Assembly (NCBI RefSeq): GCF_954871325.1
Contig: NC_088779.1
Location: 17,982,846 to 18,046,845 of the forward strand
Reading direction: 5' to 3'
DNA length: 64,000 nt
Source: Gordionus sp. m RMFG-2023
Taxonomy: Eukaryota; Nematomorpha; Gordioida; Chordodea; Parachordodidae
The notes beneath the pieces are model-generated. The model saw nothing but the letters and a program-made list of their open reading frames with translations. It had not been told where the DNA came from and did not search any database. A program made the translations under genes and the position numbers. Below are positions 24,784-37,249 of this stretch, in pieces. The stretch's first letter is position 1; each line of letters opens with the position of its first letter.

Positions 24784-26960
24784 GTTAAAACTTATGCCAA
24801 AATTGACTTGTTGCATAATATCAACTTTTCACAGTTCCTATGGTTCGTTCAGCGAATCCATATGTTTTAGGATGATAGGGTGTTGAACGTATATGACTTA
24901 TTTTATTTAATTCACAGTAAAGACGGAATTGCCTTTATATAATTTGTCCATTATCTGACACAATATACTTAGGTATTCCAAACTTAGCAAATTCTGTTAT
25001 ATTTAGATCGCCAGATAACTTTTTCCTTGAAAATTAACAATTACCTTATCTTTATGATGATTAGAACTTAGCTGAATATGCTTCTTCTTTAATGTTAAGT
25101 TTTCATCTACACTTTTCTTAAACTATCCTAATAGATGCATGTCATTCAAATTTATCCTTCCAAGCTCCAAAGCATGTTGAGAATTTGATTCTCTTCTACA
25201 TCCAATATCGGAATCCTTGATAATGCCGCGATCACATTTTTACTTCAATACCTATATTCGATTGTGAAATCATAAGAAACTATCTTCTAAGCCCAACGAG
25301 TCAAACGATTATTAGAAATTTTAGGTAGATCCAGTTTCTCCCAAATAATTGCTTTAATGGCTTGTGGTTAGTTTGGAGTAATAAATTTCTATCATAAATG
25401 AATTATTTTTTTTCAATTCTAAATAAAAGTACTTGAACTTCTTTAATCAAAACATTTGTTTCTCTGTTTCTAATAAAATTCGACGTGAACGAGATAGGTT
25501 CTGTCCCTCCATCTGCTAATGTAAGAACACAACTTCTAATCCTGAATCAGAAGTGTCGCATTTCAAAATTATCGGTTAATGCATGTTGAAGGAATTAACG
25601 TTTCAACGGATGACAATAATTAATTTTTTATTCTCAAAAGAATGTTCCTCTTTCACCATCCAGGCACATCGCTTTGATAATAAAACTTCATAATTCATGA
25701 ATTTTAGAAAAGATCTAAGTTGTTGTATATTATTAGGTTTTTGTGAATTCTGGATCACCTTTGTCTTTTCAAGATTAGTATGTATACCGAATTTATCAGT
25801 AATCACTCCTAAAAATATAATTTTTGTAAAAATCTAACTTCCTTCTTAAAACCAGGCATCTGTAATCTGTCTAACGCGATTTGCATGCTTATCGTTTCAA
25901 CCGTAAATAATTAACCATCTAAATATGCACCGGTCATTTGACATCTTTTAACAACTTATCCATATATCTAGAATATATTAGGTGCACTTGCCAATCCAAA
26001 AGGCATTCGTTGATAGCGAAAATGACTCTTATAAGTCGCTATTGTTAGAACCTGAGACTCCGATTCTATTTCCTTCAAATCTATCACTGTAAATTTATAA
26101 TACCCTGGATTTTCTTTAGCAAATCGTCTAAGGTAGGAAACATGATAGTCATACAATAATCACGGTTTAAACATAACTGGAATCAGCGCAAATTCGAATA
26201 TCATCATTACTCTTGCGCACATTTACGGTTGGCGTTGACCATTGTACCGTAGTTGTAGTCGAATCCATCTTTTCGATAATTCCTGCAGTCACTAGTCGGT
26301 CTAATTCTATTTCAATTGCTTTATGAAGTGGAAATTATACTCTTACGGGCTGGAAAACGATCTTGATACAGCTCTCTCCTTTAAATGTATTCACAACAAA
26401 TCACATATATGTTCCATCTTTAGCTGTTTACTAACCAATTATCGAAATCTTGAATCTACTGCTACGCAACAATTTCTTTGTTAATTTCGATATTTAATGT
26501 TTTAGATTGGTCCAACAAAACTTTCTAAACCGAATTCTGCACTTGTTTTATCGTAATTTGATAGCGTTCATTCCTAAATTGAACTCTACTATCCATGATA
26601 GTACGAAAAAAATGCTTCATTATAGTGTTCATTATTATTATTACAAGTAGGGTCCTTGTCAGTGCTCCAATCTAATCATTAACTTGGGTCTCTTCCTGAA
26701 CAACATCTAAGTCACCTTATGCGGTCTATAGACAGGTTAGCTTAATATTTGATCGTACAATACTTGTCCATATATCAACTCCGTGTAATAACGACTGCAC
26801 ACCAGGGTCAAAATCAAATTCAACATCTAACCGATATCACTGCATCTAGTTTTACTCGATTTTATTGAACTTTCATATATTATGAATAGAATCACTTGAT
26901 AACACTCGTATATAATTTAAGTTCTTTGGTTTAAAAGAAACTGCATAATGATCAATTTTT

Positions 26961-27215
26961 ATTTTTGTGGCTGGACATCTTCTTGGTAATGACTAAACTC
27001 ACATTTATAATATTTTACTTTATTATAATCTTTATTAAAAGTATTATTATATTTGGTTTTATTATAGCCTCTATCAAACGTCAGTGTCGTAATGGATTTT
27101 TGGGGAGGGGCTCTTATTTTTTATGAACACACTAAATTGCTTATATCTTAGACTATGTAAAATTATTTTAAATGTTTGCATATAATAAAAAATACTTTAG
27201 CATAAATAATATTCC
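26961..27215. other. short unassigned stretch
   Basis: A+T-rich, with one G-rich patch near 27100 (GGGGAGGGGC) that could be a worn transposon end. Nothing else is seen. Confidence 0.4.
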
Positions 27216-29211
27216 CAAAGGCGGACTGGCCATAAGACCAGGTGAGCATTTTGCCCACGGGACAGCGAAAAAAATGTTGATTTTTGAGGCCGATCAGAGG
27301 AAAATATCAAAAAAGAGGCCGATTTGAAAAAAATATATTATTATGTTCACATTATTTTCTCTTATCATTTATTTATTTTTAATTATATCTATGATTTGAA
27401 TATCACATTCCTTGACAATTGTCATGTCGTTAACTATAATTTAATGCATAATATACCAGTAACGTCACTTGACGACATCATTACCACGTTCTTTTCTTTG
27501 TTTTTTTTCAAATGAAGTAAAAACGCTTCCGTTTGAGTAGAGTGAAAGCTAAGTTTTGATTAATTCATTATATTACATTTTTATATATATTGTAGAAATA
27601 ATATAGCCAACATTTCTTATTCTTAATCAAATAAAATCCAAGTCTGTGAATGAGATAAAAGGATGGATGCTTGGGTAAACAGAATAATTCATCTGGCCAA
27701 AAATGTTGAGAAAGCTGCAAAAAATAGGTTAGATAAGATGGTGGGCACGTGAAAAAGCCCTTAGAGGATATATGGTAAAGAGAACTTGCTCCCAATAACG
27801 ATAATTGCACTTCAATTTTTAATAGATAATAAATCATTTGAGACAATAACTTGATAATTTATGTAAATTTAAGACTCTAAGTACAGTTATAATATATTTG
27901 GAAATTTTTGAAATAATTGGGCCATTGTCATATCATCAAACTAAAAAAATAGGTACTTTGTCAGCATGGAAAATGATAGAAGATGCTAAGTCTTCTGTAT
28001 CATCGATTTAAAATAAAGCAATATAATGGCTTCTAATTTAAATGAAACACTTTAATATTTAAAGCTCCTGGAGAGTATCAGGGTATAGAATGCTCTGCCA
28101 AAAATTGAATAGGACGAGGGAAGAGAATATATAGTGACAAATGCCAAGATAAACGTCCTCAAGAATCGATTGATCTTTATAGGTTCGGAGTATTTCGTCC
28201 TATAATTGATCAAATTATAAACAGCTTGTCGGAACGGCTCTCTGCGAATTGAGAGCTTATTTTGAATGTGCAATATTTGTATCCTAGACATTTTGATGAA
28301 ATAAATAGTAAAGATATATATATTGAGTGTTAAATTACGTAACGAATAATATTCATTTGCCAGTTTATTCAAAGATTTGGAAGCAGAATTAAATGAAACG
28401 GACGATGATCGTATTTACAAGTGAGGAGTCAAATGAAGAAGATGGAATATTACAATATGTTAATAACTCAGAGTGATAATAAATGTAACAAGTGTTTAAT
28501 ATGGCATTTTAACTTTGACATACGCAGGTTAATTGCGAGAAAACATTTAGTAAATTAAAAATTATAAAAATAAACTGAGAGCCAATATTGACCAAGAAAA
28601 ATTAGAAGCGTTTTTAATGATATCAGTTGAATGAGAACCATTAGCGCAGATTGAACTAGAAGATATTCTTGTATATTTGCGCAAAGGTTCAAAGTTAGTG
28701 AGAGATTTATTAACGTAAAAATTATATATTCCCTTAATTCTTTTATTTGAATTTTATTAATATCTATTTACAATATGATCGGTGCCTGATTTTATAAGTG
28801 CAGCAATTTTATACGCTGTAATATTGTATAACTGCAATAATTTTATATGTGTAATTAATTGATATTGATTATATTTAACATGTGATGTATGATTTGATTT
28901 TATAGTGCAATATCGTTGTAAATCTAATATAAAATATGTATGTGCAATGAATATTATTTTATATTGGTATGGTATGCATATTGTAAAAATAATGATTATC
29001 GTATAATACTATTTTTTTTTTTACTAAAAATGTAAATCTTGTGAATATTTTCAAAAATAAGAAGTAATAAAAATCATGTAAATCGAAGTAGCCATATAAG
29101 GGAACCCAGTCGAATGCCCGCAGAATGGAGGGTATGGGAGCGAAACCCCCATAAAATAAGGCAGCTATAAAAAAATGCCCACGAGGCCGTAGCGTCGCCA
29201 GTCTGCCCCTA
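27216..29211 (+). mobile_element. hAT element, GGCGGACTGGC ends
   Basis: The left end is CAAAGGCGGACTGGCC and the complement of the right end is TAGGGGCAGACTGGCG. Perfect 8-bp duplications AATATTCC flank it (27208-27215 and 29212-29219). The interior keeps a + strand DUF4371-like transposase relic. An isolated end of the same family lies at about 42630-42703. Confidence 0.9.
27990..28740 (+). pseudogene. hAT (DUF4371-like) transposase relic
   Basis: The + strand pieces include YRFGVFRPIIDQIINSLSER (family: YRVxVFxPFLDxLIxxLxxRF), LNVQYLYPRHFDEI, and a C-terminal part NKLRANIDQEKLEAFLMIS followed by IELEDILVYLRKG. Stops and frame changes separate them. The part at 28510-28800 also matches 35040-35275 within the polypurine block. 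It belongs to the element at 27216-29211. Confidence 0.7.
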
Positions 29212-29219
29212 AATATTCC

Positions 29220-30169
29220 TTTATTTAATCCTGTATTTATTTTTATTATTTAAAATAAATTTCAAAATGTAGATATTTTATACAGATTATATATTGTATA
29301 AAAACTATTTTAAAAAAAATGTAATTTCACAATTACATAAAATATAAGTAATTCTTATGCAAATAATGGTATTAAAAAAAAGATTATATTATCAAAATAT
29401 AAATAATACACAGTACTTTGATTAAAAATAGATTGCATAAATTTTAGAGATAAACAATTATATAAATGTTATAACTAAAAATTCATTTTACGAAAGATTA
29501 TAAATTAAAACTAATATAATCATATTTCAATTTTTTGATTTTTTTTAAATATAGTATTCCATATTTTATTTTAATCTAGTTTACCATCCCTCTTTTGTTT
29601 AGCCTTAAATACATTTCAATTAAAAATAGTTTTTTTTTTACCCCTCTTTTGTTTTTTAAGTACATAAAAATTAAGTTTTGAGTTAAGCACATTAAAAGTA
29701 AAACATATTATTTTTGTATTTTCTTTTATTTATGAATTTTTCCTACCTTTTTGGGGTCCTTAGTAAGGTGTTCCGCAATTATAAGTAGGATATTTTTAGA
29801 TCCGGGAGATCGCCCTGCATCCAGAGGTATAATTTGAGTTCCGAAAAATATAGGGGGTAGGATGTCTCTCCAATTATTTAAGATAAAACGAATAACTCCT
29901 TTTCGCAAAAACGTTCTTTTTTTCACTTTGCGCCAATTTTAATTTATAATTGCACGTTTTATTTTCCCTATAAAAGGGACTAATTTTTGGTTTACAAGAT
30001 ATACTTTTTTAGGTTAATATTATTTTCAAGAAGAAATTTTTTATTTATAATTTTGATAAAATAATTTTGAATTTATAAATTTTTTATATTTTATTTTTTT
30101 GTTTAACCAATTAAAATTTATTAAAAGAAAGATTTACGTGTAATTTATTTATACCAGCGTTTTAATCTT
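29220..30169. other. unassigned stretch with one small open frame
   Basis: The minus strand 29926-29726 (66 codons) encodes a slightly less A+T-rich open frame including LDAGRSPGSKNILLIIAEHL. I do not recognise it and see no exon structure around it. A short near-duplicate (CCTCTTTTGTTT with flanks) occurs at about 29590 and 29643. The rest is A+T-rich. Confidence 0.35.
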
Positions 30170-30970
30170 CTTAAAGAATCTATAATGACTCATACCAGAT
30201 CCCATGGCGAGGTGCCACCTTCTATTCTACCCTTAACTAAAGCCCCGCAACTTCAGATTTGTATTTAGAGGTCTACTTTTCTCTGAAATTTTGCTAATTC
30301 ATCTAGAATAATTTATAAATATTTAATAGGGTTAATCCATTTAAACGTTTCACCGATGATAATTCTTAAATAGGTTTTTAACCTTTTTGAAGTTGAAAAA
30401 GACCTTTCACAAGTGCAGGTACTAATTGGTAAGGTAGTTAAAAATTAATATTGTTTTGACTAAGCAGGGAATCTAAAGTGCAATTACACATGGAAAGGAT
30501 CTGCAGAGCATTTTAGTAAATATTTTTATTTTATTAATATTTGCCATGTCTCAAAAAATAATTTATTCTGTCAAGATTTTTATATTAAAATTCGACATCA
30601 CAAACACTGTATAGATGGCCTATTTCACATATCATTAAAAGATCCCAATATATTAACATTTCTAAATGATATAAAATTAAATATTTAAGTAATTATTAAG
30701 CGTTTAGTTCTAAATTGATTTTTAACACTTGGAAGGAATTTGCTGAAGTTGCACCTAAAAATTTCCTCCAAAGTTCTTCACAATTTTCGCATTTATGGTG
30801 AATATTTGCGCAAATAATCAAGAATCCCACTTAATTCAATTTCTTTCAAAAAATTTATCTCTACTGACATTAAAAATACTTTTAGATAATCCTGCCCAAT
30901 ATTTGATCACTATTTTTAATTTTCTGAAAGTTCGTTCGCAACTCCCTTATGAAAAAGATGGAATTCGAAG
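30170..30970 (-). pseudogene. hAT transposase relics, C-terminal parts
   Basis: Two C-terminal hAT segments lie in the same orientation. One at about 30420-30300 reads CERSFSTSKRLKTYLRII. The other at about 30960-30800 reads RTFRKLKIVIKYWAGLSK in one frame and VEINFLKEIELSGILDYL in another. Both fit the SERSFSxLKxxKxYLRSTM pattern. Two copies in line suggest two separate insertions or a tandem relic. Ends not defined. Confidence 0.6.
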
Positions 30971-31420
30971 ATATTCACATACTATATATAAGTTTGTATA
31001 TTCCTATATATGCACATTATATCGGCATAACGTCTCATATAGACATATCAAACATTGCTTGCTTTTGTATTGCATTTGATTAAAGGTTCTCTACCACTGC
31101 AACTTTCATTCATGGAGTTTTAAATAATTCTTTCCTCAGGTTCTGATGTGTAATCACTATGACAAATCAACTCGTCTACACTCTGTTATAAATTCTAGAA
31201 AATAAAATAGTTTATATACGGCTTATCACTCTATACCTTAGCTTATGAAGAGATTAAATTCAAAGCCTCTTTGATTATACTTCTAGGATGGCAATATTGA
31301 GCATCAGTCATAAGATGTTGATTTTCCAAAATTCTTTTTGTAAAACTAGTTATCTTATCGATGATATTACGAAATATTTCAACGAAGTCATTTGGAATTC
31401 ATCTAAACGTTTTTCAAAAC

Positions 31421-31948
31421 TAGTGAGCCGTTAAACCGTTGTAAATATCAGAACCGAACCGATATAATTATTTTTTGAAGGAGTAAAAAGAACCTTTATA
31501 AAAAAAGTTAAACCTGTTCAGTTTTTATATTTTAGGAATCAAAAAAATTTGAATATCCAGAATTATTTAAACTTGCTCTTATAGTACTGATAGTTCCCGC
31601 AACACAAGTTTCTGTAGACAGGGCTAAAATTTGTGTTATCGTCACAACAGACAAATATGAATCCATTTATATTAGAAAATATATTACTTATAATATATTT
31701 AAAAATGAGTTATTTTGAATCTTATAAATTTTATATATATATAATTCATAGATGCTTATAATAAAAATAAATTAAACGATGGTGTTGCTTCAATAAAAAA
31801 AAAATTTATAACCGTAATGAACCATTATGAACCTTTATAATTAGCTGAACCAAACTTTTGTAAATTTTTTCTTAAGAACCATGACCAAAACGTAACCATT
31901 ATAATTTTTTACATACTGAACCGTTATAAATAACGGTTCGGGTCCCTG
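31421..31948 (+). mobile_element. small hAT derivative (AACCG-rich ends)
   Basis: The right end finishes CGGTTCGGGTCCCTG. The left end, TAGTGAGCCGTTAAACCG, is worn. The flanking 8 bases TTCAAAAC (31413-31420) and CTCAAAAC (31949-31956) match at 7 of 8. Inside, the + strand reads YPELFKLALIVLIVPATQVS followed by VDRA, the hAT C-terminal motif (PELxxLALxxLxIPATSVxSERxFS). The ends resemble those of the element at 47860-48681. Confidence 0.75.
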
Positions 31949-31956
31949 CTCAAAAC

Positions 31957-33989
31957 ACATTTTTCGACACTGAGGTATTTCAGTTTCTATGCACTTGTCA
32001 TAGGTTATCAACAAGGCAAATATTTATTTATAGATAATGTCATATTTATAGCTTTTATATTTATTGAGAGGAAATGTTTAGAATTTAAAGAATATTTAAA
32101 ATCTTCAATCATTTTCCAAGCAGTTAAAATGTCTTTGTTTGTAAATATCTTGATAGAGGGCTGATTACTTCAAAAAAAATTGTGATGCTAGCTATTAAGG
32201 ATGTTTATATATTTTTTCTTTATATTTAATGATCTGTATCAGGTAAAATTTAGATGTTAACTTTATATGAAAAATCATTAATAATAAATGTATTTTAAGT
32301 CAAATGATCAATGGATAAATAATGCAATAGAGTTCCCAATTTCTCGACTAGCACAGGAAAATTCTTGAATATTTACATTATGCTATGTTATATGAATTTA
32401 ACAAATATGGTTCATTTTAGTTAGGGCAAGAGGGTTTGAAATTTTCTTAATACTTACAGCATATGCAATAATAATACAACCAACCAGTAATTTAAATCAG
32501 GGACAGGGAAAAGTTTTCAATAAATGTTTTACAAAATTAAAAATATTTTATTTTTTGGCAAAATTAAAATTTGAAAGAATCTTCATTTTTTATATTAAAA
32601 ATCTATATTATACTTTTTTATATATTAAAATAATTATTTTTACGGGGTTTAGTTTTGTTTTTGTTGTATATTATTTTCATTTCGGTCCATTCCACATATA
32701 ATAATATTCTATTTTCTATATATAAATAATGAATCAGAGACCTGCAGAGGTCCATTTGCAGGGCCCAACCAGAATTTTTTTAAAAAAAATTCTTTTGGTC
32801 GGACTTGTATTTATTTTTCAAAATTTTATTGACCCAGACCGATATTTAACAAATTACATTACGTCCCGACCCGTATACACGGTCTTAGGGCCGGGCCTGT
32901 AGGTCTATACTCTAAATATTGTATATATGATTTTGCCAATATATTTTTTCAGGCATGTGTTATAATTTAAACGTTAAATCATTTTTTGAGTGCGTTCCTT
33001 TAAATTTGAAAATCTGAATTTACGGGAAATATATTGCAGCACGTTTATAATACCTATTTGATGAGCTCTATAGATATTTTTTTATACGTGGTACAATAAT
33101 TTAGGAGATTAACATTCATCAATGTAATTAGAGTTTTTACCTTAGTTTTCATAATCATTGTTTTCCTTTTTTCCCTTATTTTCTTTTCCACAAGTTTTTT
33201 GACACAAAATTAAAGAAAAACAGAATGTCCTTTATTTTTTTTCTTGTACTATTTATATATAAAACAAAAATCATTTTCTAAAAAAAAGCTATAATTTTTC
33301 TAATAATAATAAAAAAAATAATAAATAACACAACACTATTTTTTAAGGGAAACAAAAAAAAAATCTATTCAAAATATCAAAATTTTATCGTTATCTTTTG
33401 AATCATTTATACTAGGACTGCGCCCTAGCACGGCCCTACGCCCGGAGGGTGTGTATCCCGGGAATTACAAATGGCGCATAAATAGGAATTCCCATGAAGC
33501 ACAAATAGTGTTGAATAACAAGTGACGAAAGATCATGAGATATCCAAATTGAAATAAAAATATAATGTGGGTATGGGGTTAAGGACGGATATTAAAAAAA
33601 TATTATTAATTTATGTATTGCCATAATATAAATGAATTTTCAATAGCTAATTTTATTGAGCAAGAACAATGAGAAATAAAAATTATACAAATATTTATTA
33701 TATACAAAATAATAATCATATATGCGAATTAAAATGAATATTGTTTGGGGAACCATTTTAGCAAGCTTTCTACAATGTAGGATCAATGAGAATATATATA
33801 TTTTTTTTTAAATATTCAAAAAAATAACGATTTTCCTTTATTGAATTGGAATTTTCCCCCTTTTATTGGATCTTTTCCTTTTTAATAGAACCTTTTTTTT
33901 GATCTAGCTTTTAACGGGAAATTACCGGTTCTTGGAAGAAAATGGCAAACCAGAATCAGATGGAATTAAACTTTTTCTAAGAATGAAAA
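31957..33989. other. gene-free stretch
   Basis: A+T-rich, with two G+C patches: the MITE at 32759-32899 and a 70-base patch at 33415-33485 (GCACGGCCCTACGCCCGG). The latter looks like a transposon end but has no visible partner. Nothing else is recognised. Confidence 0.45.
32759..32899. mobile_element. short CAGGGCCC-ended MITE relic
   Basis: It starts CAGGGCCCAACCAG; the complement of its end starts CAGGCCCGGCCC. It holds GACCCAGACCG-like blocks between A/T runs, the same style as 6041-6361. The 8-base flanks do not match. No coding content. Confidence 0.45.
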
Positions 33990-35960
33990 CTAATGCCGAG
34001 GTGAAAAGAATTGGGAAAGGGAAAGAAAAAAATAAGATGAAGAGAATAAGAAAGAGAAGAGAAAAGGGAAAGAAAATAGAAAGAAGGAAGAAAAAGAATT
34101 AGGATCGAAGAAAACAATAGAGGGAGGAAAAAAGAAAGTGAAAGAAAAAGGGGCGAAAAGGCAAGGTAAAATAAAAATAAATAAAAGAGCAAAGGAAAGG
34201 AAGGCAAATAAATAGAAAAAACGTAAAGAAAGGGGAATAAAAGTGTAATGAAAATGGAAGGAAAATAGAAAATTAAAAGGGAAAGGAATGTTAAGAGAAA
34301 GAAAAAGGAAATTAAAAGGGGAAAATAAGAAGAGAAATTAAAAGAGAATGAAAGAAAAAATATAGAGAGGAAATAAAAAAGAGAGGAAAGGAAAAGAGAA
34401 AATCTAATGATAAGAAAAAGGTTTTAAAAAAGGGGGGGGGGGTAGGAAAAAGGGAAAGAAAAGAGGAAAGCGAAAGGATAAGGAAAAAAAGTAGGAAAAG
34501 GGAAAAGGTGAGAAGAAAAAGGGAAAAGAAAAAAGAAAGGGTGAGAAGAAAAGGAGAAACGAAAAGAAAAAGCGATTGGAAAAGAAAAAAAGAAAGGGAA
34601 AGATTGAAGAAAAAGAATATAGGTAGGAAATAAATTAAAATGGGAAAGGGAAAGGGAAAAGAAAAGGATAATCAAAATAAAATGGAAACGAATAGAGGAA
34701 AGCGAAAGGAGAAGAAAAAAGGTAAGGAAAGGAAAAATAAAAGAAAGAAAAAGCTAACAAAATGATAATATATAAAAGAAAAAGGAATAGAAAAAAAACG
34801 GTAAAGAAAAGGGGAAAAGAAAAGAGATAGTATACGAGAAAGGGAAGGGGAAAAGAAAAGAGATAGTAAACTAGAAAGGGAAGGAAAAAGGGGAAAGGAA
34901 CGAAAAGGAAAAAAATAAGGAAAACGGTGAAAGGAGATAGAAATTATAAAGGGAAATGGAGACACAGCGAAGAAAAAATGTGAAGGGAAGGAAAAATGAA
35001 AGAAGGAAAATAATGCAGACATTCCCTTTCAACGGTAATATATTTTTTGCTAACATAGTTAATTGTGAAGAACATCTAGTAAATTTAAAATTATAAAAAA
35101 TGACATTATTAGTTTGAGGCATTTTTATTGATGTCAATTGAAAAAGAATTGTTGCAAATAAAACTCGAATATTTGTTTATTTACGCGAAAGTTTAGCTTA
35201 TAAATTAATATTCATTTAATTCAATGTAACTTATAAATTATATTTTATTTGCAATATGCCTGATTATATATAGACAATAGGTCTAGGAAGGGAAATAAAG
35301 AAATGAAAAGGGCAAAAAGGGAAAGGCGAAAGAAAATGGAAGGAAAAGCAAAAGAAAGGGAGAAAGTGAAAGAAAAAGGGGAGATAGAGGAAAAGCTAAA
35401 AAACGGTAAGAAAAGGGAAAATTAAAGAAATAGGTAATGGAAAAGAAAAAGAAAAAGGGAAAATATGAAATGCAAAAGTTAAAGGAGAAGGGAAAAATGA
35501 AAAGATGAGAAAAAAGGGAAAGGAAACGGGATAATGAAAAGTGAAAGAAAAATGAGAAGGAAAAGTAAATGTGAAAGGAGAAAGGAAAAAACATCTGGAA
35601 ATGTAAAGGAAAGAAAAAAATAAAGAAAAGGGAATAATTAATAAAAAGGGGAGGGAGGGGGGAAGGTAGGATTGTTAAAAAGTCTGATTTGGGTGAATTT
35701 TTAAAAAAGACCTAAGTAAAATTTTAGATAAAATAATATGTAAGACTGAAGATTGCGCTCGTAGATGGTAGAAATGTTTCGACATATATTTTACCAAATC
35801 TCGAGGCTTATATAATATTATTTTGTCTAAAATCTTAATAGTATATTTTTGTAAATCGATCCAAATCAGCATCTTAATAATCCTATATAAATTGAAAGGT
35901 AAATAAAAAGGGGAGAAAAAGAACAATGAAAGGTAAAAGAAAAAAGGAAGATAAAGGAGA
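33990..35960 (+). repeat. polypurine block, about 2 kb
   Basis: From about 33990 to 35020, 35283 to 35660 and 35890 to 35960 the + strand is almost purely A and G, in irregular GAAAAGGGAAAG-like sequence without a fixed period. Long open frames on the minus strand (rich in F, S, L and P) are only the result of this composition and are not genes. The middle is interrupted by a hAT relic (35040-35275) and by ordinary A+T-rich sequence. Confidence 0.9.
35040..35275 (+). mobile_element. hAT 3' fragment within the polypurine block
   Basis: This segment is clearly similar to 28510-28800 of the hAT element at 27216-29211; shared stretches include AACATCTAGTAAATTTAAAA and TGCCTGATTATAT. It shows that a copy of that family once lay here, now flanked by purine-rich sequence on both sides. 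Confidence 0.65.
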
Positions 35961-37249
35961 AAATAAATAGAACTTGTATTATTTTTATTGATATAAAATC
36001 TTTAGAGGAGTTAATAAGTGTTTTTCTATAGTAAGAAGTGCTAGTATTAATAATATCCAGTGTAGTGGATTAATATCCATTGTTTGGAAATTTTAACCCA
36101 TTATCTGGTTTTTTTAATTATTTTTATGAATCAGCTAAAAATATTATATGTTAAATCATCATTAATATTTACACGTGATATCACCTTCCATACAGGGGCG
36201 TCGCTAGCCTTTACAATCTCAGGGGGCTCAACTAAAAAAAATTCATGGGGGGCTTCGCCCCCATTCCTCCAATTTGCGGGCCTACGGCCCGCTTTTGCCA
36301 GGCCTTCGGCCAGGTTTTATATTAATATAAAATACCTTTTTTAAATTTGTTAACCCTGAAAAATTATTCTGAATTTTAATTTTCACATTTATTATATTAT
36401 GCATGCAAAATAAACTGCTATATAAATAATTAAAACAATACATGACATTTCTAAAAATAAAATTTTTTAATACAAAATCTATTTATTACAGTATAAAATA
36501 TTTTCGATTGCTGATATAAAAAAATTTGCGTCTAAAGAATTACAAGTGATAAAAAAGATTAATTAATTCATACATATGCCTCATTTGATAATAGTTTTAA
36601 AAACCACATTATGCAATAATATAATTCTTAGCAACTTACATTGACAAAAGGTTATCAAACTAATATAATTCACTGTTACCATTTTAGACAATGTTTTATA
36701 GATTGGACTTATAAATAAAAATTTATAGGCCTAAACCAAATAAACAATTTTTGAAAAAGAGAGTATAAACGATCAATCCAAATAATAAAACTATATGGTG
36801 GTTAGAGCTTCCTTTTAGATGACATGGTCGAAGCTAGATAAGTAATCGAGAAAATTTTTGTGAGATATTATCTTCCATTTTAAATGATATATAAACGACT
36901 ACACAGTTGATCATTATTGTTTATCTAAAATATGCAATCATATGCTCTCAGCCTTGTAGTAATAATCTTAAATGTAATTTGCAGTAATAGCCTTGACACT
37001 CACGATCAGGGTTGCCAGGTCAAAATTTTCAAATTGCGGGAGAAATTTGGTATTTTGCGGGAGAAATATGAAAATTGCGGTAAAAATAAAAAATTTGCTA
37101 AAAATGGCCCACAGCCGGGATTTTGAATTGACTTAATTATCCGCCTATTATTTTTTATAATTAGTTTATATAAATACAAATTCGGTAACTATTTTTCAAA
37201 ATAAAATAACATTTTGATTTATTAAAATATATTAATTTATAAAAAAAGA

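Larger units (their letters stand above)
23180..26960 (-). mobile_element. Ty3/Gypsy LTR retrotransposon fossil (pol part)
   Basis: Read on the minus strand, the parts run in Gypsy order. Reverse transcriptase lies at about 26400-25600 (motif YQRMPFGLASAPNIF), an RNase H-like stretch at about 25600-25200, and the integrase core near 25000-24800 (SDNGQ and HPKTYGFAER-like motifs). The integrase C-terminal part is at about 23550-23180 (LRKHADQLR-like). No LTRs were recognised, so the outer limits are approximate. The element is broken, with many breaks, and looks old. A hAT element (23561-24783) is inserted in its integrase region. Confidence 0.75.

Noticed and set aside
28052-28372. 106-codon minus-strand open frame
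   Set aside because: It is antisense to the hAT transposase relic, whose family motifs are on the + strand.
33415-33485. G+C-rich patch as a possible tRNA or regulatory island
   Set aside because: No cloverleaf fits; it looks like an isolated transposon end, but without a partner I did not call it.
33977-35594. Long minus-strand open frames rich in Phe, Ser, Leu and Pro
   Set aside because: They are produced by the polypurine composition of the + strand, overlap in several frames and have no domain pattern.
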